A stretch of DNA of 64,000 nt. It comes from Exiguobacterium acetylicum DSM 20416. Its GTDB lineage: Bacteria; Bacillota; Bacilli; Exiguobacteriales; Exiguobacteriaceae. The stretch is from positions 1,664,501 through 1,728,500 of the forward strand of contig NZ_JNIR01000001.1 in the NCBI RefSeq assembly GCF_000702605.1, in the 5' to 3' direction. The position numbers and the translations under genes were made by a program. The notes beneath the pieces are model-generated. The model worked only from the letters and a program-made list of their open reading frames with translations. It was not told where the DNA came from and made no database searches. Of this stretch, positions 8,768-17,513 are shown one piece after another (the stretch's first letter is position 1; every line of letters begins with the position of its first letter).

Positions 8768-9641
8768 CTGACTGACTTCCTCCTTCTTCTTTTACGATGT
8801 CCCAAAATGCTTGAACTTGTTTCAGCTCAAGCATCGATTCCGTAGACAAGATCCATGTATCTCGCTTTAATATCTTTCCGGACGATGTTTTTAACGGAAG
8901 CTGCATGACTTCATTTGATTGCTGGATCGTCGACTCGGGTAAAATCGCAAATCCAATTCCATGTAGAGCCATCTGCTTGCATGTCTCGATTTGATCGACG
9001 ACCAGCGTCCGAGAGGGGGGGCTTGCGAACCGATCTTGCCACCACTCTAAAATTTCTTGGTAGTATGTCGAATCACTCTTGAACTGGATGAACGGTCGAT
9101 CCGTCACGCGCAATTGTTCAATCGACGTCAGCTCACTATCGACTAAATAGAGCGGATCCGAGAAAAGACGTTCTTTGACACCTTTCCAGTCCGGGTTTCC
9201 ACGAATGATCCCGATATGAAAATGTTCCTCTAACATATGACGCATCATCTCACTCGACCAACCCGTGACAAGCTGGACACGGACATGCGGATAACGCTCA
9301 ACGAATCGTTTTAAGACACGCGGGAGCCAGTATTGCCCCATGATGGAAGCGACGGCAATCCGAAGCGTCCCATAAACGGCACCTTCTTCTGCTGTCAATT
9401 CACTTTTTAACTCGAGTTCCTTCCGATTCATCTCTTTTGCGAGACCGATTACTTTTTCTCCTTGTGGTGTGATGCTTAACCCACGCGATGAACGAATGAA
9501 TAATTTTGTTCCCCAGCGTCTTTCAATCGCAACGAGACGTTGACTAAGTGCAGGTTGCGAGACGAATAATCGTTCAGCAGCGCGCCTCATATTCAATTCT
9601 TCCGATAAGGTGATCAACATTTCCATTTCCGACACTTGCAA
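8751..9641 (-). CDS. ccpC: LysR-type regulator CcpC
   Basis: A 296-aa LysR-type regulator with an N-terminal winged helix (ERLFVSQPALSQRL, residues 23-36) and a substrate-binding domain containing GWSSEM, HIGIIRGNPDWKG and IETCKQMALHGIG. These blocks match CcpC/YkuM of B. subtilis, which represses citrate synthase and aconitase genes and responds to citrate. In B. subtilis ccpC also lies just upstream of the ykuQ-ykuR (dapH-dapL) genes. The start is a TTG at 9641 preceded by GAGGAG at a rather long spacing. It is divergent from bdbC. Citrate response here is inference from the family. Confidence 0.85.
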   Translation of the reverse strand: MQVSEMEMLITLSEELNMRRAAERLFVSQPALSQRLVAIERRWGTKLFIRSSRGLSITPQGEKVIGLAKEMNRKELELKSELTAEEGAVYGTLRIAVASIMGQYWLPRVLKRFVERYPHVRVQLVTGWSSEMMRHMLEEHFHIGIIRGNPDWKGVKERLFSDPLYLVDSELTSIEQLRVTDRPFIQFKSDSTYYQEILEWWQDRFASPPSRTLVVDQIETCKQMALHGIGFAILPESTIQQSNEVMQLPLKTSSGKILKRDTWILSTESMLELKQVQAFWDIVKEEGGSQSDGIRH

Positions 9642-9706
9642 TGTGAGATTCGACTCCTCATGATATAAGATGGCATTAGTTTAACACGTTAGAAAGGACG
9701 ATACAT

Positions 9707-10102
9707 ATGACACGCTATCATTTTATGTTCATCATCTCAACGATTGCAACGCTTGGCAGTCTCTATTTCAGTGAAATTCGCGGATTCATTCCCTGCCCGC
9801 TCTGTTGGTGGCAACGACTATTCATGTATACGACAGCCTTTTATTTGCTCATCTCGCTATTCCGGTCGAAAACGATTGATCCGCTCTTCGTCCGCCTGTA
9901 TGTGCTTGCCGGCTTTGGTGTCGCCTTGTACCACGTCATCCTTGAGCGCTTACCCGATGGCGAAGCGTTATGTACGAGTGGCTGTCTCATTAAATGGGTC
10001 AACTATTTTGGCTTCTTGACGATTCCGATGATGAGTCTTATTGCCTTTACATTACTCTTAGTACTAGCGTTCTATCCAGCACGTTCAAACAATGAAGCGT
10101 AA
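9707..10102 (+). CDS. bdbC: DsbB-family thiol-disulfide oxidoreductase BdbC
   Basis: BdbC is a small membrane protein that passes electrons from extracytoplasmic thiol oxidases to quinone. The 131-aa product has four hydrophobic helices. It has a first cysteine pair in FIPCPLCWWQR (CxxC near residue 30) and a second in ALCTSGC near residue 90. The GSLYFSEIRGFIPC stretch is almost identical to B. subtilis BdbC. The partner thioredoxin-like BdbD is not adjacent. ATG 9707 follows AGAAAGGA. Confidence 0.92.
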   Translation: MTRYHFMFIISTIATLGSLYFSEIRGFIPCPLCWWQRLFMYTTAFYLLISLFRSKTIDPLFVRLYVLAGFGVALYHVILERLPDGEALCTSGCLIKWVNYFGFLTIPMMSLIAFTLLLVLAFYPARSNNEA

Positions 10103-10109
10103 GACAACA

Positions 10110-10156
10110 CGATACAAATAAGGAGAAGCTATTTGAGCTTCTCCTTATTTGTATCG
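10110..10156. terminator. Long bidirectional terminator after bdbC
   Basis: A perfect 21-bp stem starts CGATACAAATAAGGAGAAGC and closes on a 5-nt ATTTG loop. It separates two convergent genes. There is no classic U-run, so release may rely on the A/T-rich stem. Confidence 0.7.
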
Positions 10157-10160
10157 TACA

Positions 10161-11432
10161 TCACGTCCAGCGATTGAAGACGCTGACGGCGCTTGAGAAC
10201 GCAAGCTCTGAGAGTTGTCCCGTACCTTCACACCAGTCCCCGACGAAAACGACACCTGCATGATCCGGAATGTGAGTCGCAAGTGGCGTTTGCCCCATTT
10301 TCCATTTGATTTCTTGTACGACTGCTCGTTTGATCGTTCGTTCTGCGACGATACGTTGTCTCCAATCTGCAAAATGAACGTCAAGCATCTGTTCGATTCC
10401 CGTTCGGACATGTCCAATATAATCGGGATCATCAAGTCGATCGTGTTCAAGATAGGCGATTGCTTGAAGGACTTGACCATCCTTCGGTGCAAGACTTGTA
10501 TCATAATGCGATAAATCCGTGATGAACGCTCGATGCGAACGGTCGTAGATGTATGAATACGGTGTTTGAATATACGGGTGAAGTCCAAGATCATACACGA
10601 ATACTTCTACTGGTTCATGACTCGCATACGGTGTAACAAATCGTTGAATGACAGTTGGGGTCGCCATTTTTAAAATTTCACGCGGTGGTACGGCAAAGAT
10701 AATCCGTTCGACGTTCCATTCTTGTTTCTTTCGATCACGGACTAAGAATCCTGTCATAGTCGATTCGACTGCTGTTATTTTTGTTTTTTTCAAGATCTCT
10801 CCACGATTCTCTAGGATGATCCGTTCCAACTCCTGTACTAACCCTTGCCACCCACCTTCGATGTATGAGACAGGCTTTCGCGTCCGAAAAAGTTTTTGAT
10901 AATACTCGAAATAGACGTCTGACGGGATTTTTTCCGGTTCTGCCGTAAAAAAGTTCGTTGATGCCAAATCAAGCATCAACTGTGCCACTTGTTCATCGAC
11001 TCGTTCTGTTTTTAACCATTGTCCGATCGATTGTAGCGGATCCCCTCGTTCGACTCGTAAAATCGTTTTAATGATCTCCCATGTGAAACGTACTTTGTTC
11101 GTTCCTTCGATGACTTCTGTTTTTAGTAATCCCCAGGCATTCGCAGGAACTGCCGTCAAATGACCTGAAAACTCATATTTCGCACGACTCGCTGAGAAAT
11201 CTAACCACGTCACTTCGATACCGAGCTGTTTCGTTAATTTGCGAAGAATCGATTGATCGCGTCCATAAATCGCATGAGCACCGTAATTAAACGTAAACCC
11301 TTTTACGGTTTGAGAGGTGGCACGTCCTCCAAGTAATCCAGCATCCCAAAGCGTGACCGGTGTTCCTTGTTTTGCGAATAATGCCGCTGCCGTCAAGCCG
11401 GATAATCCTCCACCTATGATACCAATCGTCAT
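10161..11432 (-). CDS. FAD-dependent oxidoreductase (amine oxidase/phytoene desaturase-like)
   Basis: A 423-aa flavoprotein with an N-terminal dinucleotide-binding motif GIIGGGLSGLTAAALFAKQG (residues 4-23), the acidic end of beta-2 (TLWDA), then GGRATS, typical of amine oxidases, protoporphyrinogen oxidases and carotenoid desaturases. The C-terminal FAD motif is GVVFVGDWCEGTGQL. No other carotenoid or porphyrin gene is near, so the substrate cannot be named. ATG 11432 follows AGGAGG at 7 nt. Confidence 0.82.
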   Translation of the reverse strand: MTIGIIGGGLSGLTAAALFAKQGTPVTLWDAGLLGGRATSQTVKGFTFNYGAHAIYGRDQSILRKLTKQLGIEVTWLDFSASRAKYEFSGHLTAVPANAWGLLKTEVIEGTNKVRFTWEIIKTILRVERGDPLQSIGQWLKTERVDEQVAQLMLDLASTNFFTAEPEKIPSDVYFEYYQKLFRTRKPVSYIEGGWQGLVQELERIILENRGEILKKTKITAVESTMTGFLVRDRKKQEWNVERIIFAVPPREILKMATPTVIQRFVTPYASHEPVEVFVYDLGLHPYIQTPYSYIYDRSHRAFITDLSHYDTSLAPKDGQVLQAIAYLEHDRLDDPDYIGHVRTGIEQMLDVHFADWRQRIVAERTIKRAVVQEIKWKMGQTPLATHIPDHAGVVFVGDWCEGTGQLSELAFSSAVSVFNRWT

Positions 11433-11500
11433 ACTCCCGCCTCCTCAATCGTCATTTCTTTTCTTTTCCCATAACGATTGAAGAAGAATCGAAGAACATG

Positions 11501-11533
11501 AAAAAAGACGCGATTTCAATCATGAAATCACGC
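11501..11533 (-). terminator. Terminator after nadE
   Basis: GCGTGATTTCA and TGAAATCGCGT pair around TGAT on the minus strand, followed by CTTTTTTC. Together with the nadE stop this ends that unit before the oxidoreductase gene. Confidence 0.8.
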
Positions 11534-11547
11534 CTCCTTATTCTTGA

Positions 11548-12366
11548 TTATGCTCTCCACCATTCATCGAGTGGTGAGACCGGCATATGATGCTTATGCC
11601 CAACACGTTTATACTGCGTCTCTAACTTTTCTTGACTTGCTTCTGAAATCGTCTTACCTTCCAAGTAATCATCAATTTCTTCGTATGTCATTCCGAGTGC
11701 CACTTCGTCTGGTAGTGCCGGACGGTTTTCTTCAAGATCTGCTGTCGGAACTTTTTCAATCAAGACTTCTGGTGCGTTCAAGTAACGTAAGAGTTGTTTC
11801 CCTTGCCGTTTATTCAGTCCCGTCAATGGCGTCAGATCACATGCACCATCACCATGTTTCGTGTAGAATCCTGTCACGAATTCAGCTGCATGATCCGTTC
11901 CAACGACTAAGCAGCCATAATGAGCGGCTAAATCATACTGGCTTTTCATTCGCTCCCGCGCTTTCGTATTTCCTTTACTAAAGTCGGAGAGTTCTGCACC
12001 TGTCGCTTCTTTGAACGCCTGCATCGATGCTTCGACTGCTGGTTTAATGTTCACACGAAGCGAATGATCCGGTTGAATGAACGTCAAGGCTGTCTGTGCG
12101 TCTGCTTCATCTTGTTGTTCCCCGTAAGGCAAGCGGACCGCATAAAATGCGACATCTTTCCCCTCTTCTTTTCGCAACTCTTCAACTGCCAGTTGGCATA
12201 GACGACCTGCGAGCGAAGAATCTTGTCCCCCTGAAATGCCCAATACGAATCCTTTTGCTCCAGTATGCTTGAGATACGCCTTCAAGAAGCCTACCCGCTC
12301 GCTTACTTCTTGTGCTGGATCAATGACAGGCTTTACTCCTGTTACTTGGATGATTTCTTGTTGCAT
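11548..12366 (-). CDS. nadE: NH3-dependent NAD+ synthetase
   Basis: NadE makes NAD+ from nicotinic acid adenine dinucleotide, ATP and ammonia in the cytoplasm. The 272-aa length and absence of a glutaminase domain mark the ammonia-dependent type. The ATP-pyrophosphatase P-loop is [14 protein letters not shown] (near residues 43-56); later blocks include [13 protein letters not shown] and [22 protein letters not shown] 12366 follows AAGGAGTG. It lies alone and is transcribed to its own terminator. Confidence 0.95.
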   Translation of the reverse strand: MQQEIIQVTGVKPVIDPAQEVSERVGFLKAYLKHTGAKGFVLGISGGQDSSLAGRLCQLAVEELRKEEGKDVAFYAVRLPYGEQQDEADAQTALTFIQPDHSLRVNIKPAVEASMQAFKEATGAELSDFSKGNTKARERMKSQYDLAAHYGCLVVGTDHAAEFVTGFYTKHGDGACDLTPLTGLNKRQGKQLLRYLNAPEVLIEKVPTADLEENRPALPDEVALGMTYEEIDDYLEGKTISEASQEKLETQYKRVGHKHHMPVSPLDEWWRA

Positions 12367-12399
12367 GAATCACTTCACTCCTTCACATTGTGTTGATCG

Positions 12400-12846
12400 T
12401 CATTTTGAATCAATCATTTGTCGATCCGTCGTTTGTTTTGCACTTGCTCCCTTGAATTGACGGATTGTCGATACGCGAACTTCCGTGCTATCACCTAAAG
12501 AGGAGATTGGTAATTCAACCGTATACTGTTTCGTTTCACGTTTCGTGAACGTATCCTTTTCAATCGCTTGCGTGAAAACTTGTTCTTTCTCAAAATCATA
12601 CGTTACGTGTTGTTTCGCATCAATCAATTGAGCCTGAAAACGTTGTGAGGAAGGATACGTCACGTTCACACTATGATCATTTGGATTCGTTAAAGATATG
12701 TCTAATTGCATCATGTCGTCCTGCTTGGTCGTTTTGACTGCGATCTGAATCGGTTCGTTCGTGGTTGTTGTTGCCTGTTGTTTCTTTTCTTGGCAACCTG
12801 CTAAACAAACAGTAAGCAGTAGCAGAATGAAAACGAGACGTTTCAT
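12400..12846 (-). CDS. Lipoprotein with BsuPI (intracellular proteinase inhibitor) domain
   Basis: A 148-aa predicted lipoprotein. The signal peptide MKRLVFILLLLTVCLAGC ends in a lipobox LAGC with the lipidated cysteine at residue 18. The mature part has the BsuPI-type beta-sandwich pattern: SLTNPNDHSVNVTYPSSQRF, QLIDAKQHVTYDFEKEQVFTQ and a later KRETKQYTVELP. The domain is named for the B. subtilis proteinase inhibitor, but in secreted proteins like this its target is unknown. It ends just before the nadE start. Confidence 0.8.
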   Translation of the reverse strand: MKRLVFILLLLTVCLAGCQEKKQQATTTTNEPIQIAVKTTKQDDMMQLDISLTNPNDHSVNVTYPSSQRFQAQLIDAKQHVTYDFEKEQVFTQAIEKDTFTKRETKQYTVELPISSLGDSTEVRVSTIRQFKGASAKQTTDRQMIDSK

Positions 12847-12881
12847 CTCATCCCTCCTTTTATCTTTATTAATTTTATCAC

Positions 12882-12913
12882 AAAAAAAAGCGAGAGAGGA
12901 TTCTCCTCTCTCG
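12882..12913 (-). terminator. Terminator after the 70-aa gene
   Basis: GCGAGAGAGGA pairs with TCCTCTCTCGC around a 2-nt loop, and the minus strand continues with TTTTTTTT. Confidence 0.85.
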
Positions 12914-12926
12914 CACGTTTATCCGC

Positions 12927-13139
12927 TTATGCCACAGGTAAAGTCGATGGATTCATCTTGAATGAAAACAATTGCTCTAATCCTGTCGCAAACAGTTCGT
13001 CACAAATATCCTCTGCCGCGTTTGCTGGTGCGACTAATGTAATCGTCCGACTGTCGATTGTTTCGATCGTTACATATACCCCTGTTTTTGTCCGTTCCTT
13101 GTATCCTACTGCTAAATCTGTTTCAGCGAAAAGTAACAT
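12927..13139 (-). CDS. Hypothetical protein, 70 aa
   Basis: I do not recognise this protein. It starts MLLFAETDLAVGYKERTKTG and contains a GVYVTIETIDSRTITLVAPA stretch that looks like beta-strands, then a short helix DICDELFATGLEQLF. There is no signal or membrane segment. A GGGGAGAATCGGGG purine tract precedes the ATG and a strong terminator follows, so it is probably a real single-gene unit. Its upstream region is the 360-bp A/T-rich gap. Confidence 0.6.
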   Translation of the reverse strand: MLLFAETDLAVGYKERTKTGVYVTIETIDSRTITLVAPANAAEDICDELFATGLEQLFSFKMNPSTLPVA

Positions 13140-13499
13140 ATCCCCGATTCTCCCCTTTTCTCATTCATAATGCCCAGCCAAGAGATGACCTACATGATTC
13201 GAATTCGTTATTGTAGATTAACTGTACCAAAGGGCAGAAAAAAGAAGAAAATTGTCATTCGACATTTCATTTCAAAACAATATTTCAATTTCATCAGGGA
13301 TATTTTGGAATGCTTGATTTAGTTGTTAGATGCAAGCGTTTTAATAAGCATTTCCAACACATTTCATTTCGATTTCAAAAAGATGACAACATAATTTTGA
13401 TTATTTTACCAGCATTTTTAGACAACAGGGAAAATATACCTAGACAATTAGTGACTCATTTTGTCGAATGATTCTCTCAAGCAATTATTTTTTAAGTTC
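13140..13499. other. A/T-rich intergenic region
   Basis: No gene is evident. At 13331-13344 TGCAAGCGTTTTAA resembles a CcpA cre site with two mismatches. GGAATGCTT (near 13307) and AAGCATTTCC (near 13346) form an interrupted inverted repeat around it. It lies upstream of the 70-aa gene and downstream of the HEAT-repeat gene; a regulatory role is only a possibility. Confidence 0.4.
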
Positions 13500-14591
13500 T
13501 CATGAACTTTCATCTATCATTCGATTCATTTGCTGCCAAACCGTTCCTAGTGCTTCTTCCCCACTCTCGATTCGCGTCAATGCGAGTTCGGCTTGTAGAG
13601 CTACTTCATATTCCCGGTCTCGGATTGCTTCACGCAGTCTTGGAATCGACTGTTCCGTTCCGACATCAAACAAGAAGCGAGCAGCTCGCCAGCGTACTAA
13701 TTTATTTTTATCCGCTAATGCTTCCATCATCATTGGTTCAGCTTCTGGCATCGCCCAATCAGAAATCGTATCGCCTGCTGTCCGACGCACAATCCCTGAC
13801 GGATCATGCAGTGCACTCGTCAAATACTCTAACAGTTCTTCACGGTGATCTTCGAACATCCCAAGCTTTACGATCGCTTGACGTCGAATTTGCATCTTCT
13901 CATCCTGTAGCAGGCGAGCATAAGCAGGAACCCATTCCATCTCAACAGGTAGTTCATCGAGCGCCGCGAATCGTTCTTTCCAATCGGTTGATTGAATCGC
14001 TTGACCGCTAAATGTAATATCTTCTCCTGCTGCGAGCGACTTAAGACGTTCGATACGTTCGACTGGATATGCAATCTCAATCTCATTCGCTACTTCACGC
14101 AAACTTTCGTCAAGATCACCGTATCGAGGTGCTTGTTCCACCCAGCGTCGATCGCTAATGACATTCTGAACGAATGGTTGGACGAATAGCGCTGCTTCTC
14201 GGAAACGTTCCGACAGCCCTTCTCGTTTTTCTTCTAATCCTTTTACACCTTTGATTTGCATTGGTACGCCTAAAATGAACTGCACGAACAGATGGACAGG
14301 TTCATACTCAGCATCTGTCTCGTGCTGTTCAACATCATTTAACGTTTCACCGAACGCACGTCGTATATCGATGACAAGCGAACGCCAATCATATTTCGGA
14401 TAACGCTCGATCGATAAAAAGTCACTGACCTGATAAACGAACTTAACGCCAGGTATTTCAAGTAATCGCTGAATGTGTTCCGGTGCGCCAAAGGCATGCT
14501 CGAATGTCTGTCCTTTTTCCGAAAAGACCTCATCAACGATGACTTTCATGTTATTTGGACTTGGTGTTGGTTCAATCGCTACGATTTTCAT
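13500..14591 (-). CDS. CvfC-like protein: Nfu N-terminal domain plus HEAT repeats
   Basis: A 363-aa protein with an Nfu/NifU N-terminal domain at about 1-85 (IVAIEPTPSPNNMKVIVDE, GAPEHIQRLLEIPGVKFVYQV) and alpha-helical HEAT-like repeats from about residue 180 (RQAIVKLGMFEDHREELL, WRAARFLFDVG). This matches B. subtilis YpgR and S. aureus 'conserved virulence factor C'. The molecular role is unknown. The metal-binding Nfu CxxC domain is absent. I chose ATG 14591 because GTGGAGGGG directly precedes it; the in-frame ATG 24 nt upstream lacks such a site. Confidence 0.85.
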   Translation of the reverse strand: MKIVAIEPTPSPNNMKVIVDEVFSEKGQTFEHAFGAPEHIQRLLEIPGVKFVYQVSDFLSIERYPKYDWRSLVIDIRRAFGETLNDVEQHETDAEYEPVHLFVQFILGVPMQIKGVKGLEEKREGLSERFREAALFVQPFVQNVISDRRWVEQAPRYGDLDESLREVANEIEIAYPVERIERLKSLAAGEDITFSGQAIQSTDWKERFAALDELPVEMEWVPAYARLLQDEKMQIRRQAIVKLGMFEDHREELLEYLTSALHDPSGIVRRTAGDTISDWAMPEAEPMMMEALADKNKLVRWRAARFLFDVGTEQSIPRLREAIRDREYEVALQAELALTRIESGEEALGTVWQQMNRMIDESS

Positions 14592-14647
14592 GTGTATCCC
14601 CTCCACTTCTATCATTTCAGATATCTAATCTGAAATGCAAAGCAAAT

Positions 14648-14671
14648 GCCCTACAGACGTGACCGTAGGGC
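14648..14671 (-). terminator. Terminator after the hydrolase/acetyltransferase unit
   Basis: GCCCTAC and GTAGGGC pair around a 10-nt loop. The minus strand continues with ATTTGCTTTGC, so the U-tract is imperfect. Confidence 0.6.
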
Positions 14672-14677
14672 AAAAAC

Positions 14678-15391
14678 TTACTTGAATGCTTCTTCAATGA
14701 TTGCAACGAAGGCATCCGGTGTCTCAAACATCCCCATGTGTCCACTGTCTGTTGACCGATGTATGAGATGATCATTCTTTGGTGCAAATGCGCTTTCCTC
14801 TGAAATCAGTTGATCTTTCGTGCCGTGAATGATGACACCTTTTACGTTTGCTTTCGTTAAGACCTTCGTCATATCTCGCCGATCTCGCATTGCAGAAAGC
14901 GCACGGATGGCTCCTTCGACCGTCATCATGTACCCGATTTCAAGTGCTTCAGCGACAGCGAACTCATCTGCCCCTTCAGCGAATAAGGACGGAACAAGAC
15001 CATTGACGAATTCTCTGACACCGACTTCTTCAACGCGCGTGATATTTTGATTTCGTTTTTGTTTCGCTTGTTCATCATCTGCTTTAGCTGTCGAGTACAC
15101 GAGACCGTATCCACTGATTTGATCCGCATACCCTTCTACGATTGCAGCTGTAATGTATCCACCAAAGGAATGCCCGATGATGATCGGCTTTTCGATACCA
15201 CGTCGATCAAGTTCATGCATGACCCATTCTGCAAAGCCTTCAATCGTATCCGGACCAACATCAAGTCCCTCATGTCCTGGTAAACTTAGTGGTAATACAT
15301 CAAAGGAATGTCGTAAATTTGCCTCTACCCGATTAAAATAATCTGTTCCTCCTGTAAATCCATGCAGGAGTACAAGTGTTTGTTTTTCCAT
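14678..15391 (-). CDS. Alpha/beta hydrolase
   Basis: A 237-aa cytoplasmic alpha/beta-hydrolase. The oxyanion motif LLHGFTGG lies at residues 8-15, the nucleophile elbow GHSFGG (Ser near 94) follows, and the catalytic His is in SGHMGMFETP near the C-terminus with an Asp in HGTKDQLIS. MenH has a similar fold, but there is no menaquinone context, so the substrate is unknown. It follows the acetyltransferase by 8 nt, so they form a two-gene operon. Confidence 0.82.
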   Translation of the reverse strand: MEKQTLVLLHGFTGGTDYFNRVEANLRHSFDVLPLSLPGHEGLDVGPDTIEGFAEWVMHELDRRGIEKPIIIGHSFGGYITAAIVEGYADQISGYGLVYSTAKADDEQAKQKRNQNITRVEEVGVREFVNGLVPSLFAEGADEFAVAEALEIGYMMTVEGAIRALSAMRDRRDMTKVLTKANVKGVIIHGTKDQLISEESAFAPKNDHLIHRSTDSGHMGMFETPDAFVAIIEEAFK

Positions 15392-15399
15392 TGACTACC

Positions 15400-15957
15400 T
15401 CATCCCTTCCATTCAGATGCGAGCATACGGTACATCGTCAAATCCATGAAACGGCCATGACTGTATGCATAATCTTCTAGTAATCCTTCTGCTTTGAATC
15501 CTAATTTTTGAACCAATGCATTAGAAGCGAGATTTTCAGGTGCGACGAGGGCGCTGATTCGATGGAGAGCAAATTCTTCAAAGCCATATGTCAGAACAGC
15601 TCTTGCCGCTTCCGAAGCGACACCACGTTGCCAATAGTCTTGACTAACTTCAAAACCAATCTCAGCCCGATGGTATTGGGATAGCCAGTTATGAAATCCG
15701 ATCGTACCGATCAATTGATTCGTTTGCGCATCAGCAATTGCCCAGCGAATCGCTTTACCGTGCGTGAACTGTTCTTTAAAGTAACTGATGACATTTTTAG
15801 CTTCATAGACCGTCACGAGCGGATCTGATCCGTAATAGTACATCACTTTATCGTCCGATAGGATTTTAAACAATTCGCGTGCGTCACGGTTTTCGAGCTC
15901 CCGTAATATGAAGCGCTCGGTCCGCAATTCCGGGAATGGCTTTCGCAAGCCCCACAT
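15400..15957 (-). CDS. GNAT N-acetyltransferase (RimJ/RimL type)
   Basis: A 185-aa acetyl-CoA-dependent acetyltransferase of the Acetyltransf_3 (RimJ/RimL/YdaF) group. It has the opening PELRTERFILREL, the GTIGFHNW and RAEIGFEVSQDYWQRGVASEA motifs (acetyl-CoA-binding Q/RxxGxG/A) and NLASNALVQKLGFKAEG. Targets in this group include ribosomal proteins and small amines, and none can be assigned here. ATG 15957 follows GAGAGGTGATGGAG. Confidence 0.85.
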   Translation of the reverse strand: MWGLRKPFPELRTERFILRELENRDARELFKILSDDKVMYYYGSDPLVTVYEAKNVISYFKEQFTHGKAIRWAIADAQTNQLIGTIGFHNWLSQYHRAEIGFEVSQDYWQRGVASEAARAVLTYGFEEFALHRISALVAPENLASNALVQKLGFKAEGLLEDYAYSHGRFMDLTMYRMLASEWKG

Positions 15958-16068
15958 GCTCCATCACCTCTCTTTATGCTTCTCTATGTAGTATGCCCGT
16001 TTTCAGAAGTAAATATCCTTTCAGGCAATTCGAAGTTTTGCTACTATTAAATTATGAAGGAGTTAGTT

Positions 16069-16821
16069 ATGGAAAGGAAGCGAAGTGGTATGTCGAGTGC
16101 GTTACTTTACTTATACGAGGACGAGGAAAATCAACGATTGACGATGTCAGGAGTACATTTCTCTGATTTCGCCGCAGCCGTCGATTTGAAACGTCCTTTA
16201 CTTATTTCAGGAAGTGATTTCAAACAGACGAAACAATCGTTTCGCACGATGCTTCATTACATCGAAGGGCATGAGATCGAACAGTTTTCACAATCAACAG
16301 ATGTCCAGCGTCATCCTTTGACTGCTATTGATATTCGCTCCTCCCATTCGCTCGATGTATTAACGGATGTCGAAATCGCGGAGTTATTATTTTTAATGCA
16401 TATGAAACGAGGTACACCGCTCCCTTTCCTTGAATCGATTGAGAATGAACTAGTTTATTTTAGCGAACACGATGGTCTTCATGCTTCGGTTTACTTGAAG
16501 GATTGGTCACGGTTAGAACAACTTATCTCCGACCTCGTACAACGGAAATTTCGTCAGCACGCACGATCCGTCGCCTCGATCGCCTTAACAGCTGAAATCA
16601 TGATTCATATCCGTCATCTCCTCAAAGAAGGAGTATTGATTGATTTCGAAAGTGCAAAACGGTCTGTTTTCTCAAGAAATATTACGATTCCTGTCTATGT
16701 AGCAGGACGGTATGAAGACATGAGCGTACTACATGAAGATTTTGAAGCGGAGAAAGAATCGATTCTTCGACGAGGAACGCTTGTTTGCCGCAAGAAGAAA
16801 TGGAGTTTTGAGTTAGATTGA
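16069..16821 (+). CDS. Hypothetical protein, 250 aa
   Basis: I do not recognise a family. The product is soluble and mixed alpha/beta, with stretches such as SALLYLYEDEENQRLTMSGVH, IEGHEIEQFSQ and ELLFLMHMKRGTPLPFLESI. It has no signal peptide or membrane helix. Of three in-frame ATGs I prefer 16069, because AAGGAG at 16057-16062 is 6 nt upstream. ATG 16090 also has a GGAAG purine tract and gives 243 aa. The gene is monocistronic with its own terminator and is divergent from the acetyltransferase. Confidence 0.75.
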   Translation: MERKRSGMSSALLYLYEDEENQRLTMSGVHFSDFAAAVDLKRPLLISGSDFKQTKQSFRTMLHYIEGHEIEQFSQSTDVQRHPLTAIDIRSSHSLDVLTDVEIAELLFLMHMKRGTPLPFLESIENELVYFSEHDGLHASVYLKDWSRLEQLISDLVQRKFRQHARSVASIALTAEIMIHIRHLLKEGVLIDFESAKRSVFSRNITIPVYVAGRYEDMSVLHEDFEAEKESILRRGTLVCRKKKWSFELD

Positions 16822-16826
16822 CCTTT

Positions 16827-16857
16827 AGCATCTTTTTCTTTTAGAAAAGGATGCTTT
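16827..16857 (+). terminator. Terminator after the 250-aa gene
   Basis: AGCATCTTTTTCT pairs with AGAAAAGGATGCT (one G-U) across a TTT loop and is followed by TTTTG. Confidence 0.75.
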
Positions 16858-16981
16858 TGTTCTATTTGAATTTCACATGACGATTCCCTCTTAACAGGTA
16901 TTCCTATCCATATGACAATATTGTTAAAAAATTTTTCGAATTTTCACACAAAATAAGACTAGCATCTTGTGAAGACTTCGC

Positions 16982-16987
16982 TATAAT
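16982..16987 (+). promoter_or_regulatory. -10 element upstream of the 106-aa gene
   Basis: A perfect TATAAT lies 82 nt upstream of the ATG at 17069. No convincing -35 is seen 16-18 bp upstream. Confidence 0.4.
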
Positions 16988-17068
16988 GAGGATAACCTTT
17001 TAAAGATAGAAGTTAGACCCGGTTTTTTATAGGGATAGTACTGGAATCAACAGAAGGAGGAATTCAAT

Positions 17069-17389
17069 ATGGATCAGTTAAAAGTGAACGGAATTGGCTC
17101 ATTCACGAAATTTGCGACAAATGGGAACATCCTGAAATTAAAGGATGCGACACTCGGTGAAGTGAAATTGTCGCTGAATGAAGCGAGTTCAATGACCATC
17201 GCCCCTGTCGATGAAGAAAATGGACTTTTCATCATTAAAGGGCAACAGCAGGAATCGCTTGTTGAACTGACGTTACCACGTCAATCCTGTGAGGTCGTTC
17301 ACGCTTGGCTCCTCCATAAATTGAAACGCCACAAAAAAAACGCGCTCGATTGCAACGAGCTGATATGTAACGTGAAACGTCTTGAGTAG
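17069..17389 (+). CDS. Hypothetical protein, 106 aa
   Basis: I do not recognise this protein. It begins MDQLKVNGIGSFTKFATNGN and looks like a small beta-rich fold (GLFIIKGQQQESLVELTLP) followed by a basic helix WLLHKLKRHKKNA. There is no signal peptide. A strong AGAAGGAGGA ribosome site precedes ATG 17069. The stop codon lies inside the stem of its own terminator. Confidence 0.65.
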   Translation: MDQLKVNGIGSFTKFATNGNILKLKDATLGEVKLSLNEASSMTIAPVDEENGLFIIKGQQQESLVELTLPRQSCEVVHAWLLHKLKRHKKNALDCNELICNVKRLE

Positions 17390-17415
17390 AGACCGTCATC
17401 TCTGCTCGAGGCGTT
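17376..17415 (+). terminator. Terminator overlapping the end of the 106-aa gene
   Basis: AACGTCTTGAGTAGAGA pairs with TCTCTGCTCGAGGCGTT with three G-U pairs and a 6-nt loop, followed by ATTTATTTT. The TAG stop (17387-17389) sits in the 5' arm. Confidence 0.7.
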
Positions 17416-17455
17416 ATTTATTTTCAAAAATTCGGTGGTGAATTTTCAGAAAATA

Positions 17456-17484
17456 TTGTTTTATTAAATTCTTCATGTTATCCT
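17456..17484 (+). promoter_or_regulatory. Promoter for the brnQ leader
   Basis: TTGTTT (17456-17461) and TATCCT (17479-17484) are 17 bp apart, about 30 nt before the leader-peptide ATG. Confidence 0.45.
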
Positions 17485-17513
17485 TAGAAAAATTCAAACA
17501 GGAGGTTTTAAAC

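Noticed and set aside
10145-10594. Minus-strand frame of 149 aa
   Set aside because: It lies in another frame of the FAD oxidoreductase, has no family residues and no ribosome site.
11544-11981. Plus-strand frame opposite nadE
   Set aside because: Antisense shadow of a well-conserved gene; no ribosome site and no recognisable residues.
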